Origin: Gloeophyllum trabeum ATCC 11539
Lineage: Eukaryota; Basidiomycota; Agaricomycetes; Gloeophyllales; Gloeophyllaceae
Length of the DNA stretch: 43,821 nucleotides
Direction: 5' to 3'
NCBI RefSeq assembly: GCF_000344685.1
Contig: NW_006920416.1
Coordinates: 1,351,357-1,395,177 of the forward strand
This document shows positions 12,001 to 23,096 of the stretch, piece by piece (position 1 is the first letter of the stretch; each line of letters starts with the position of its first letter). Made by a program: the position numbers and the translations under genes. The notes under the pieces are model-generated. The model was not told the origin of the DNA. It was given only the letters and a program-made list of their open reading frames with translations, and ran no database searches.

Positions 12001-14549
12001 ACTTGCTGCGACGGATTGCCAGCGGGTTAAATGCCAATAGACATCTCGTTCCAACGGAGCTTCTCGTTTTATGCCATACTTTCATAAGCCAGAATGCCCG
12101 ATTTCTGCAAGCGAATCCTAAGGAAGCCAGAAGTAGGGGTAGAGGAAAGGGGAAGGAGAAGGAGAAAGCAGCCGGTCAGCTGAAGAGAGCAGCTCCGGCG
12201 GAGTCAGATCACTACGCCCACAATTCCTTCCGGTATGTTCTGCCTTTCCATGAGACTCGCTATAGCCATTGACACATACATTTGCTAGTTTTGTTGCATT
12301 TGGTCTCGAATTGTTCAGTACGGCATTCAGGCGAAGTCGGTTCGACTTCCAGGACAAGACCATCATCGCTCGTTTGGAGCCAATGGTCTCTGTCATCGGC
12401 AATACGTTGTATTCCACCAACGCCCACGTCACGTCGTTGGGTCTGAAGGCGTCTGCAGCAATAGTCAAGTGCCCCTTGCAATCGATCGACAAGACCTTGC
12501 CGGTCTTCGTACGCCGCTCAATTGAAATTATCAGGGAGACAGGCACTACAGCATCGGACCTTGTCCAGACCGCGCTGAAGTCTCTCGCGACTATCCTACG
12601 AGATTGTCCGAAGGCCGAGGTCAAGGAGAAGGACTTGACATTCCTGCTCGAGCTCTTACAGCCCGACTTAGAAGAACCTAGCCGACAACCAGCAGTCTTC
12701 GCCATGCTGCGTGCTATTGTCGCTCGAAAGTTCGTGGTACCAGAGATCTACGACGCTATGGATAAGGTATCCGAGATCATGGTGACCAGCCAGTCCGCTC
12801 AAGTTCAGGAACTATGCCGCGGTGTGCTCCTGCAATTCCTACTCGACTACCCTCAAGGCAAAGGTCGCCTCCGGAATTCGATGACGTTCTTCGCCAGGAA
12901 CCTGTCGTACGTCCACGAAAGCGGGCGCAAGTCAGTCATGGAATTGCTTAGCGCTGTGATTGCTAAATTCGACGTCAATCTTGCTCGGGAGTACGCCGAC
13001 TTGCTCTTCGTCGCATTAGTCATGGTCATCGCGAATGACGACTCCGCTAAATGTCGGGAGATGGCAGCTGAGCTAATCAAGAGTCTTTTCGTGCGGTTGA
13101 ACATCGAGCATCGACGGCTGCTGGCCTCGCATCTGCATTCATGGGCTTCGCAAACTGACAGACCTGTTCTTGCGCGTGTGTCCTCGCAAGTGTATGGCCT
13201 CATGCTGGACGCTCTACACCAAGAAGCGGATCCATTCTTACCCACAATACTGGAGGATTTGGGGGCCGCACTACGCCGTAGTGCTGATCGTGAAGAGATG
13301 GATGAGGTGGAGCAAGGTGACAATATCAAGCTTGAGTGGCAGGCGCCATATCAAGCCCTCATTGTCTCGGGGAAAGTTCTAAGGGAATTCCCCGCCCTCA
13401 CCCGGCAGGACGAGAAAGTTCAATGGCCGACCGTCGTCTCACATCTGTTGTATCCTCACTCTTGGGTGAGGCTTGCGTCGTGTCGGTTGCTGGGGACTCT
13501 TTTCGCTGCTGTTCCAGTAGATTCTCCTTCTCCAGAGCTTCCAGCAGATCACCCACTGTCGACTGTGGGCATGGAGGAGGCAGCCAAGAGGCTCTGCACT
13601 CAGCTCAAGAGCCAGCATCTCGACGAAGCGCTGAGTCTGCAGGTCGTCAAGAACCTATTCTACATTGGAAAATGCTTCGCTGCCATCCCCTCGCAGGATC
13701 GTCCAACGTCTCATGAAGAGGCCGGTTCCAAGGCTGAGGCCGAAGATGACTCTGACGGAGAAGACTCGGCAGACACGGCTCCGCAGAAGGGGAAGCATCC
13801 TCTGCCATGGCTATTCTCGAGGTTGTCATACCAAGCAAGGTCTGCACATATAGCTCGGAGGAACAAGTCCCGCACCAGTGTACGTAATACTATGCCTTGT
13901 CTTCCGTGTACAATCACTTGACCTGGACTGTTATTCAGGAGAACTGGTTCCATCAACCGGTCTCTGTGTTCAAGTGGTTTGCGGCGATGTCGTCGTTTTT
14001 GCCCAAGGAGCGGCTAGAGCAATTCCTGGTGCATATTCTGACACCCGTCTACCGTATCGTCGAGGATGAAACCATTCGAGATCCTCATATGGGTACGTTC
14101 ACGCATGTGTAAATCATCTCTAGCTAAGATAGCTTATCCTCTTTCTCTAGAAGAATTAAAGACGCTGGCTATTGAATTGCAAGACTTAGTGCGGGACAAA
14201 GTTGGCACGACTGCCTTCGCCAATACGTACAACAAAATCAGGCAGGGAGTCCTGGAAGTACGCAGGGAACGGAAGACAGCCAGAGCGATGCTGGTACGTT
14301 ACTTGCGCTTGCCTATCTTTCTGGGTGGCTCACTCCCTTGTCACGTGTAGGTAGCCACGAATCCTGAGGCTGCTGCGAAGCGGAAGCAGGGTCGGAATAT
14401 GAACAAGAAGGAGAGTAGGAAGAGAAAGAATGCTAGCTTTGCGTACGTTCTTTCAATGTTCTCCCACGTATCCGCAGGCCTGACCTTCATGGCTTGATAG
14501 GGATAGCAAGGGGCGTCTCTCGTCCAAAAAGCGCAGGGAACACTATTGA
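6061..14549 (+). CDS. UTP20: U3 snoRNA-associated protein 20 (UTP20/DRIM), small-subunit processome HEAT-repeat protein
   Basis: UTP20 is a nucleolar scaffold of the small-subunit processome, needed for 18S rRNA maturation. Fifteen exons (6061-6108, 6166-6246, 6302-6501, 6559-6937, 6994-7288, 7332-7750, 7807-8099, 8160-8443, 8506-8801, 8856-12232, 12289-13879, 13939-14092, 14151-14293, 14351-14442, 14501-14549) total 7,701 nt, 2,566 aa, close to yeast (about 2,490) and human (about 2,790). The N-terminus has the conserved FKHQSY block. Helical HEAT-type repeats fill most of the chain, and the DRIM-type region falls in the large exon 10 (residues about 766-1890). An acidic patch precedes exon 10 and the tail is strongly basic (KKRREHY end), as in nucleolar proteins. 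All introns are 43-62 nt with GT-AG borders. The start is the first ATG of the conserved block. Nothing suggests damage. Confidence 0.93.
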
Positions 14550-15289
14550 TATTTTCTTTCTCTGTTCTCTTCCTGCCGTATCTACATGCTGTGTTTTTGT
14601 TGTTTCATCTCCATTCAGGTGGGGACCGATCTAGAGTTGTTTTCATGCGTTTATGACGGGGCGCTTGGGCTCCACTGCCACACAGAGCAGTCGTCAGTGT
14701 GACTTCCGATTGACCTATAGGGCGTTCAGAAAGCAAATCGACCTCGACTACCAACACGATCGGTTGTCATCCCATCAGCACTCTTATCTGCGTCGGACGG
14801 ATGTCATTTCCTGGTCATTGATCTTGCCGACGTGAAGAAGAGAGAATGATCCGCTTCGATCACATCGGCGCGTCAAAAACGCCGACGAGGCTTAGTATGT
14901 ACATTGTACAAGGGTGGGAGAAGTGATAAAACAATGACTAACCGATATACCTACAAGAGAGCGACGGGACATCTAATAGTACGGGTGTGGCACAACAGAA
15001 TACATGAAAGCGAACAACAGCGGCGGTAAGTCAGTAAAAGGACGGTATGTAGGTACGATGTACTAGATAGAAAGTCCTGAGATGCTGCAATGAAATTAAA
15101 TATTGTCCTTCCGGATCCGAGTGGCATATACGGGTAGTTTTGGTGGGCGGGGTGGAAGCAAGATGGCGTGTAGACTGTAGGTGTGGTCGGTCGTAGCGTG
15201 TGTGAATTTCGTCTTTTAGCGTTCAACACCGTCAGCAAATGCAAACGCGAGCGCGCAAAAGCAAGCCGATGCACCCACCATCATACAAC
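14550..15289. other. Convergent 3' intergenic region, no gene seen
   Basis: The region lies between the 3' ends of UTP20 (+) and the first GH5 gene (-). I see only short frames without domains. An A-rich GATAAAAC near 14925 may belong to 3'-end formation of UTP20, but this is a guess. Confidence 0.45.
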
Positions 15290-18200
15290 TCATCGTCTCC
15301 GCTCGGGCGCAGCTGTGACCAGAGGTTCCGGCACCGCCCTCTTCGCCGCCTGACCTGTACACACGGGCGGCAACGACGCGGGCCCCCACGCATCCGGGTA
15401 CTCGCAGCCACTGATCTCCGTCGCCGCGCTCGCCGTATCGCTCGGATCCGCCCACGCAAGGCTGCTCACCGTCCTGCTCGCCTTGCCCGAGATGCTCGGA
15501 TTCGTGAGCGTCTCGACGACGCCCGTCGCGGTGTACTGCGGGAGCTCCGTCACGGGCACGCTCGCGCCGCTGATGCTCGCGGGCGGCCACTGCGAGTACG
15601 ACGCGGACACGGTCGGGTCGATGGTGCCCGCGCCCGCGCCGCCCGTCTGCCAGGACTGGTATGACCCGTTGAACTGCACGGGGGCCTGCACGCCGAGCGC
15701 GCCGCACTTGCCGATGGATTGGCGCGGGTCCTTGGGGATCCAGCCGTTGTCGAGGCCGAGTTTGTACGACCAGAGAGGGCACTGGACGGTGTTGGTCGTC
15801 GAGGAGTTGCCGATCTGTGTAAGCATTAAGTATAATATACACGCTAGAGGGGAGAGGTGGACGCGCCTTCCACGTCCAAAAGAACCAGTTCTGCAGTGCG
15901 TCCATGCTGGCGAGGGTGAACTGCATGAGACCAGCCTTGACGGTCTCGTTCCACTGTGACGAGTCCATCCAGAAGGGGCAATAGTCCGGCGTGTTCTCGT
16001 TCACGCCCTGCAGGAACAGGCCGCACGGGTTGAAGCCCGCGCTGAACTCTCCCGCGATGGTCACGCCAAAGTCGAGTTGACTACGTCACCGTCAGCTCAA
16101 CAGCACATCCTATGAGCTGAAGCGCGCACCTCTGGTTCTGTCCAATCCCCCACGAGAGACACGCTTGCTTAGGCCACGTCCCGCCGTAATTGTCGCCGTC
16201 GCCGTCAGGTACCGCGATCGGCACGTCCTGCATCCCGCCGAACGCAAAATACGGGTGCGTGTCGAGAATGAAGCGGTCCGCGCCGGGCAAAAAGTCCTTC
16301 CAGATGCCCAAGCCCTGGAACCCGTCGTGGATGCTGATATACGGGCCGTGGCCCTCGCCAATCCCCGTGACCGCGCGGATGCGGTCGTACGCCTGCAGAT
16401 AGAACCGCGTGAGCTGGTCCTGGCCGATGATGCCCAGCAGCGGCTCGTTGATGATGCCGAAGATGGGCACGACGTTCTGGTACTCGGGCTGCGCGATGAA
16501 CTCGGCGAGGATGCGGATGTAGTCGAGCGTGCGCTCCGCGTTCGCGACGCCCATGATGCCGTTGAGGAAGTTGATCGAGCCGAGCTTGCCCGAGTGGTTG
16601 TACCCGTTCTGCGAGCCCGGGATCGTGTGCAGGTCCAGGTTGACGCGCAGGCCGTACTTGCGCGCCCAGCCGAGCGCGCGCAGGATGTACTTCCACGAGA
16701 CCTTGGCGAGGAACGGCTCGTTGTCCCAGACGTCGATCGCCCAGAAGGGGATCGGGATGCGCACCCAGTTGAGGCCCGCGCCGGCGATTTCGGCAAAGTC
16801 TTGTTCAGTCTGGGGCATAATAAGTTAGTGACACATTGGAACAGCCTTGAGAGGGGGGAAACGGAAAGAAAGAATCCTAAATATCTACTGGAGGCAGCAG
16901 AATGAGCAAATTTGCTCTCTCAAATGGCTGTCCGAACAGGAGGATTTGTCGATGACGGAACGCGGTCTTCGCGTCCATCATATTCTTCGCTTAACTTTCG
17001 TGAAGCAGTAAGTGCGATTCCCCGTCGAGACGCGACGTGCCCACGCAACCACAGCTACCGCTGACACGATGACAGCATTGAGCGGTGACTCAGCTAGCCT
17101 GCAAAGCGTGCGGCTGCATGTCCAATCCGGAGCGCGGGTGCGGGTACGAGTATGTCCTCGAGGTCCAAGTCCAAGGACATATCCGTGCCAATCCCCGGCT
17201 CGACATTCGTGCCCCCGTCGTAGAGCACAGAGGGCACGACAGTTCGTTTTTCCCTCCGGCTGCAATCAGCGGCTCAAAGAGGGCAGCCGCGCGGTGCATC
17301 AAGGGTTGTTCAACGGCCCACCGAAGTGAAATGCACAAACAAGAAATGACTCGGAAATGGAATGAAACCACGAACAAAGGCAGCATTCAACTATGCTGGC
17401 CCGCAAAGCGCGCCGCTGAATAGCCTCTCGAAGCACAACCTGTCAACGCCACTTTGCGAGGGGATCAAGGCACGGGTACGTCCTCGGGGTCCGAGGACGT
17501 ATCCGTGTCATTCCCCTTGCTTCGAGGTTCGTTTCCGACGCATGTTTAACGTCCCACCCAAATAAAAGGTGCGAAATAACGCGAAAGAAGATACAAGGAT
17601 GAGTGTTAGACTCACGATAAAGGTGTTGTAGTGGTCCTCGAGCTGCTGCAGCCCGCCGCTGGCGGTATCGTTGGCCATGGCCTCGCTGAGCGTCCACTCG
17701 TCGACCGTCCCATTATACTTTTGGAAGAACGAGGGCATGATGAAGGGCTCGATCACGAACCACCCGCCAAGGTTGACACTGATTGCGTTTGATATTAATG
17801 AAATCATTCTCGAGCGAAAGCGGAAGGATGTGCGCACCCGAATACGCGGTTGGTGCCCCAGTCCCAGGTGGTATTGAGCGGGGGCGTCCATTCGTTGCAT
17901 TGTGCGTTGTCGTTGAATGGGTCGTTGGGATCCTGCACCCCTGCATAGTCGCCCACGTGGTTAGTAAGTACGCTCGGGGCAGATCAATAGAGGAAGGCGA
18001 GTAATGCAGCGACTATTCGGGAGCCGAGCGTATAAAAGGGATCGACGCTCCTTCAACTCTCCCTCCCCCTCCTCCTTCCTCTCACCACCATGAAACAAAA
18101 AACAAACACAACAAACACTCACAGAAGCCGCCAAAGGGATTTATGTAGGTAAACTTGGATCCGTTCTCCATAATCACCTCCGACCCATTCCCGCCGGTCG

Positions 18201-18588
18201 TCGCGCCCGTCGGGCTCTGCGGGTTGGCGCCACCGCCGCCACTACTGCTCCCGCCACCAACAACCCCGTCCTTCTTCCCGACCGTAAACACCACGGGGAG
18301 CACCACGACGAGCACGACCGCGACGAACGCCGCGCCGCCCACGAGCCACCACAGCGGGCGTTTATACCACGGCCGTCTTGCATTGCTGCTTGAATATACG
18401 CCAGGCAAGTCGGGCGAGCTGCCGCCGCGCTCCCCGGCGGAGAGCAGCGGCGCGTTCTGCGTCGGCGTCGAGGCGTACGAGTCGCGCGGCGTGGGCGGGC
18501 CGGGCGTCGGGCTGCCCGGCTCGCTCGCGCCCAGGAACGGCGCCGACGGCGGCGCGAGCTGGGACATCTCCGGGTCCGTGTGCGACAT
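15290..18588 (-). CDS. Glucan 1,3-beta-glucosidase, GH5 family, type II membrane (ExgD-like), copy 1
   Basis: Exo-beta-1,3-glucanases of this type trim cell-wall glucan. Six exons (18588-18123, 17940-17838, 17778-17616, 16809-16130, 16080-15867, 15814-15290) give 2,151 nt, 716 aa. A Pro/Ser-rich cytoplasmic tail precedes one transmembrane helix (about residues 80-103), then a Gly/Ser-rich stalk and the barrel. VNLGGW, the acid/base Glu in NEP (E366) and the nucleophile in AGE (E482) are present, so it should be active. I chose the ATG at 18588 because a TATA-like element lies just upstream; an earlier in-frame ATG at 18759 lies beyond it. Oddities: intron 3 is 806 nt, intron 1 is 182 nt, and intron 5 has a GC donor. 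A paralogue lies at 39915-42590. A C-terminal extension of about 150 residues follows the barrel. Confidence 0.9.
15815..15866 (-). other. GC-AG intron 5 of GH5 copy 1
   Basis: The reading frame requires the join AAG|gcgcgt ... cacag|ATC after WFFWTWK. No GT donor keeps the frame. The paralogue has a normal GT donor at the same codon. Confidence 0.75.
16810..17615 (-). repeat. Expanded 806-nt intron 3 of GH5 copy 1 with internal imperfect duplication
   Basis: The flanking exons join in frame (HYNTFI | TEQDF). Inside the intron, a segment at about 17095-17345 recurs imperfectly at about 17393-17590 in the same orientation. Shared blocks include GCAAAGCG near each start, GGGTACG, GTCCTCG, ATCCGTG, and CAACGGCCCACC versus TAACGTCCCACC. 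Each copy carries a hairpin around GTCCT/AGGAC. The equivalent intron of the paralogue is 64 nt, so the extra DNA was gained here or lost there. Confidence 0.7.
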
Positions 18589-19404
18589 GGCTGCTGGAGG
18601 GAGGGGGAGGGAGGGCGTGCGCGAACGCTCGCTGATGAACAACAGTATATATAAGTGCGCTAGCCCAGCCCAGAGATAAGGCGAGCCTGCCGGCTTCGCT
18701 TGGCCTGCCTCTAGGACTCGCCGCCCAAGAATAGAAGCCACCAGCCGCGATCCTCTCACGCGGGCTCAGTCCCTCCTGCAGTCGTTAGTCCTCCTGCCGT
18801 TCGCTCTGCACTTTGCCCTTCGCGTTCGATTCAATTCAATGCTCTGCTTAGCTGACACACGACTAGACGCTGGCGCTCTAAGAAGCTAGTCCCGATACGC
18901 AGAACGCCCTGTCTCAGCAGATTTCCCCGCCCCATCGAGCAACACGCCCGGATACCTCCGTCGGTATAAGCTTTGCTCAGAAGATGCCCCATCGCCACAG
19001 GTCCGTCTTGTGTTACCACTCGCAGATGTCTGTCCGTCCATCTGCCTGTGGCGTTGCCTTTCGGAACGGAAGCATTCCTTGAACTCAGGAGTCATTGACA
19101 ATGACAGGCTCAGTTTGCTTCCGTACGTTGGTGCACTACAGATAAACCCACCGAAACAGAAATAGATCCAGACACAGAGGCCATGGTTAGGGCACAGGGG
19201 TATGTACTCTCAAAATATCAAAACACAGTACAGCAATGAACGTGTGCATCCAGACAAACCGTGCCAATCGGCGAAGAAACAAGCGAGCCATGCGTCCGAC
19301 AGAACTGAATCATAAAACTCCCTGCCTAATCAGAGACCTCTCACGCCTCCGCATTTCCCCAAAGTTCCTCCGTAGCTTACACCCACACACCCTTGACCTC
19401 ACCC
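18589..19404. other. Intergenic region holding the GH5 copy 1 promoter, otherwise empty
   Basis: The region lies between the GH5 start and the ceramidase stop, both genes on the minus strand. Apart from the TATA-like element at 18646-18654 I see no gene or repeat. Confidence 0.5.
18646..18654 (-). promoter_or_regulatory. TATA-like element of GH5 copy 1
   Basis: The minus strand reads TTATATATA about 58 nt upstream of the chosen ATG at 18588. This spacing fits a short 5' leader and argues against the in-frame ATG at 18759, which lies upstream of the element. Confidence 0.6.
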
Positions 19405-22400
19405 TCAGCTAACGGTAAAGTTCCCCGACGTCCCCTCAAACGGCGTAATCGCCCCGGAGAGCGCCTTCGCGTCGCCGTAGTACTTCAGGCGGTACGTCCC
19501 AGCTAAACATCCCAATCCCAATCAGCCCTCTACACTCCGTAATAAAAGTGAAAGAATAAACAATGCAGCACTCACTCGGCGTGCCGCTCTCGATCGTCCT
19601 AGCAAGCCGGCGGTAGTTAGTCAGACTGACAGATGGCATCAACTGTAACAGCTCCACGCACCACGACACATTAACCGTGCTTGTCCCTAATAGCTAGATA
19701 TACGGCCCTTGCCTCAGCACCCAACACTTCCACCTGACATAATAACAACCACCGCTCACCGTGCTCGTCCGCGCCCACTGGTACGTCGTCGACGGGTGCG
19801 AGTCTGTCCGGTATGTTGCCCATGCCCCGTCGCTCAGGTGATCCACAGTCAAGAACGACCCCTCCAATCTCAAGTTGTTCTACATTACCAGTCACCTTCC
19901 ACTTCCACGCACGCGAGCTTGGGATGAGTATGTACGCACCCTCGGGTTCGCGCCGACAAACTGTGCGTACACAGTCTGCCCCGCCGAATAACTACTCTCC
20001 ACATCCTTCAGCACGTCGCCGAAATGCTTCCCCAGCGGCGGGTTGTCCACGATCACCGGCGTCTAGCCACCAACATCATCAGCCTTGCCGAGGGCGAAGT
20101 ATTGAGTGAACGAGGTATGCGCACCTGGAGCGAAATCGCCTCCCCGCTCAAGTCCGGTGGGGCGTCGTCCGAAGGCGGGTCCCCCAGCGAGCTATTATCC
20201 CCTAGGTACGGCACCAGCGAGCTGTACTTGTCGATGTACGCCTCCAGCGTGACTGCACCCGCACATCAGAACACCATCCCACGTAGGAGAAGCGAGTAGA
20301 AGGGAAGGAAACGCACAAGGTCCAAAGAGCGTCGATGCGCCCTCGTACCGCTGCACGCTGTACTCCTCTCTTGTCGCCACGTAATGCCCGTACGTGTTTG
20401 CCGGCCCCGCGATCACCACGTACGCGTCGTCCCCAACCACGCCGCTCGAGATGAGCTTCGCCCGGATGGCTTCGCTGTTCCATGCCAGTCAGTCAGTTAG
20501 TACGGCATTCAGGGTTTCAGGGTAGCACAGATAAGAACAGGGAACAAGGACGAAGGAAAGAAGTCGAAGGTAGGATACGTCAGGGTGCCGAAGGTAATAG
20601 AACCCAGAGAGATTCGACGGAGCCGAAATGCGAAACGCTCACCGCATCCGCCGTCCAGACATCGTCGTCAGCTCGCCAGGCATAACACAAATAACGAAGT
20701 TCCCAATTTTGAGCATCTGGATATCGACGATATGCGGTGACCAAGGGTACGGCGTGTTCGCGTAGCCCTAGAGTCGGAGGGAACGTCAAGTGAGTGTACG
20801 GAAGGAAACAGGGCACGTGAAGGTCTCACAGTGTCCAGGAGGATCGGCTTGGGATAGTGGCACGCTGCCTGCTCGGCCGGGGGATACGGGGTGATAGCGC
20901 CTTTCACGATCTCCCAGAAGGGATTCCTGCAATCGAGTCCACCCGTCATCAGTCCAGGCCCGCTGTCTCTTACTGTAAACTGAATACGCACTGCGGCTGC
21001 GACGAGTTGTCTCCCTGAATAAAGTCAAAGGCACCAGGTCCATCTCTGCGGCATGACTTCGATTACAGCTCGTCAAACACCTAGCAAGCCTGGAAGCTTA
21101 CGTCGTTCCGCCAGCAAAGCCGTATCCTATCAAGAATAAGTCAAGACGCCATCCATCGTGGTGAGTCCGACGCCCAAGACTCACCTAGAGCAGGCGGGCA
21201 CGTCTGTGCCGTCGACCCGTTCGCCAACGTGAAGCTATGATACGACCTGCGCATGGAGCAGGCCGGTTAATTCTCCCTCACCTAGCCGGCGAGAAACAAG
21301 GAAGCCCGAGTTGTTGTACTAACATATTCAAGTACACATGCACGCTCTTCACGCTCCCGCTGACTTCGGGGAGGCTGGAGCCCTGGCTCATGATGGTACT
21401 CGCGCCGTCAACTTGTAATTGAGCGATGATCCGGTTCGACTCGAAGTCCGAGATGCGGAAGCCGGGGCCGCTGGTAGTGAGCAGTTACGAGGAAAGTGGG
21501 GGATAGGGCCACGTGAGAAATGGAGAGTGAATCAGAGAGTGTAGCAGCGAGAGTCGGGAAGCATCAGGAATATTGGTGTACCGGAGGGGCGAGAGGATTG
21601 CCGAAGTGGGATAGAGCAGGCAAAGGACAGGCGATTGTCACGACCGAAGGTGATGATGGTCTCGTCAGGATCCATTCAATCTGCACGAGAGAAACCCCTC
21701 GTACCGGCCATGACAATCCTCGGTCTTATTGCCACAAGTCGAATGCTCCGCCTCGCAAGGCTGGCCGTCCCATGGCTGCCCAGGGCTCTCGCAGTACGCA
21801 CCAAGTCTGCAAGCAAAGGCAGCGCGTAAGCGCAGTCTGATAATAGATCACGGCCTCTTGGTCAACTCGTACGTACGTGTTGGGGCTCGTGTCACCCACA
21901 TTGGCTGAGGGAATATGTCAGTTAGTCACTCATGACAAAGGCAGAAAGGATTTAATGAGATTTCAGGATACATACATTGAGTGAACCCAGCGACGAACGT
22001 AGTATTGCCAGGCATCGAGTTCGGCTCGACCATGTCTGGTTAAGGGATCATTTCATGAGGCAAGGGACCACGATACCGTGCACTGCCGACTCACTCTCGT
22101 ACAAGAACGCCGCCATACCCTTATTATCCCCACTCACGAGCGTGTTATTCTTCCAATCCAAGTCAACAACCCCTCTCCACCCGCAAACCAACGACCCCCA
22201 TACTCACCTCGTACAAGCTCGTCCCATGCACTGCATAAAACGACAAAAAGCCCCTCGCATTCCCGTTCTCATCCTCGAACCTCACCAAGCTCAAATCCTT
22301 ATCCTGGTCATACTGATACATTGCCCGCTCCTCCGCGGGGTTCGCCAGGTACGCCGTCGGGCTGCGGTTCCGATTCCCATCGACCACGGTCGTGTTCCCG

Positions 22401-23096
22401 TACCGCAGCCTCCCCGGCGCGAGGCTCGCGTGCGCTCGCCGCACGGCGAGCACGGTCCCGTTGACGATCGCGTCCGCGGTCTCCTTGACGTACCCGAGAG
22501 CGGTGATCTGCGGGAGGAGGTTTTCGAGGTAGCCGCCGACGCCCGAGTGCTGATGCGTGCTGCCGAGCGCGACGTTCGCCGCGGAGTAGACGCCGGGGAA
22601 CTCGGAGGACAATGCGTTGATGACGGAGCGGCGCACGCCGGTGTCGCCCATGGCGATGTCTGCGAGATAATGGATAAGCAAGCGTGGTCGTGTGACTGAC
22701 TGATGGGAGGGGGGCTCACCGGCGTTGATGTAGACGACGCGGTCAGAGGGGTTGGAGGCGTCAGCGACGATCCAGGCGCGGGCGCGCTGGCGCATGTGCA
22801 GGCCGGTATCTGTCTGAGCGAGGCTGGCGTAGCCCATCATATTGGTCTCTACGACGGGGCTTCATGCAAGTCAGAATCGGTATGCTATTCCGATGGCACG
22901 GGACCACATACCCAGTGACATCCGCAACGCCTACTCTTCGTGGTCACCTACACACCGTACAAACATACACTGGTGAAACGCACTCACCGAGGCCGAGCAA
23001 ATACTGCGCATTCGCGACCCCCGCATGACCTCCCCCTCCCCCAAACACACTCGCCGACGCCAAAAAGGCGGTGAAATACAAAAGAGCGTTATTCAT
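19405..23096 (-). CDS. Neutral ceramidase (neutral/alkaline non-lysosomal type)
   Basis: The family hydrolyses ceramide to sphingosine and fatty acid, outside the cell or in the secretory route. Twenty-one exons run from 23096-22988 to 19502-19405, including exons of 19 nt (22930-22912), 28 nt, 25 nt and 23 nt (19598-19576). The sum is 2,145 nt, 714 aa. A signal peptide (about residues 1-30) is followed by GLGVADVTGPV, the zinc-site motif THQHSG (H125, H127), YAVHGTSL (H234), and the nucleophile motif NVGDTSPN (S285). The C-terminal beta-sandwich domain ends in NFTVS. THQHSG replaces the more usual THTHSG; both His remain. The ATG at 23096 fits the TATA element at 23184-23190, and an in-frame ATG at 23171 is too close to that element. 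The gene is intact and unusually intron-dense. Confidence 0.93.
22912..22930 (-). other. 19-nt exon 2 of neutral ceramidase
   Basis: Phase 1 in and phase 2 out. It encodes VADVTG of the conserved N-terminal strand with both split glycines. Skipping it would shift the frame. Confidence 0.8.

Noticed and set aside
9236..12705. Several antisense frames of 100-195 codons opposite UTP20
   Set aside because: They are shadows of a large conserved exon; composition and lack of domains argue against genes.
15216..16064. 282-codon minus-strand frame reading through GH5 exons 5 and 6
   Set aside because: It begins in the true frame, then runs through intron 5 and out of frame into Arg-rich nonsense. 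The spliced frame has the conserved C-terminal sequence.
16165..16905. Long antisense plus-strand open frame (246 codons) across GH5 copy 1
   Set aside because: It is a by-product of high GC and codon bias in the GH5 exon 16130-16809. It crosses the exon-intron border and has low-complexity Arg/Ala/Val composition with no domain.
1201..23096. Secondary-metabolite cluster around the P450
   Set aside because: No synthase, transporter or other tailoring enzyme is present; the neighbours are UTP20, a lipid decarboxylase, a ceramidase and a wall glucanase.
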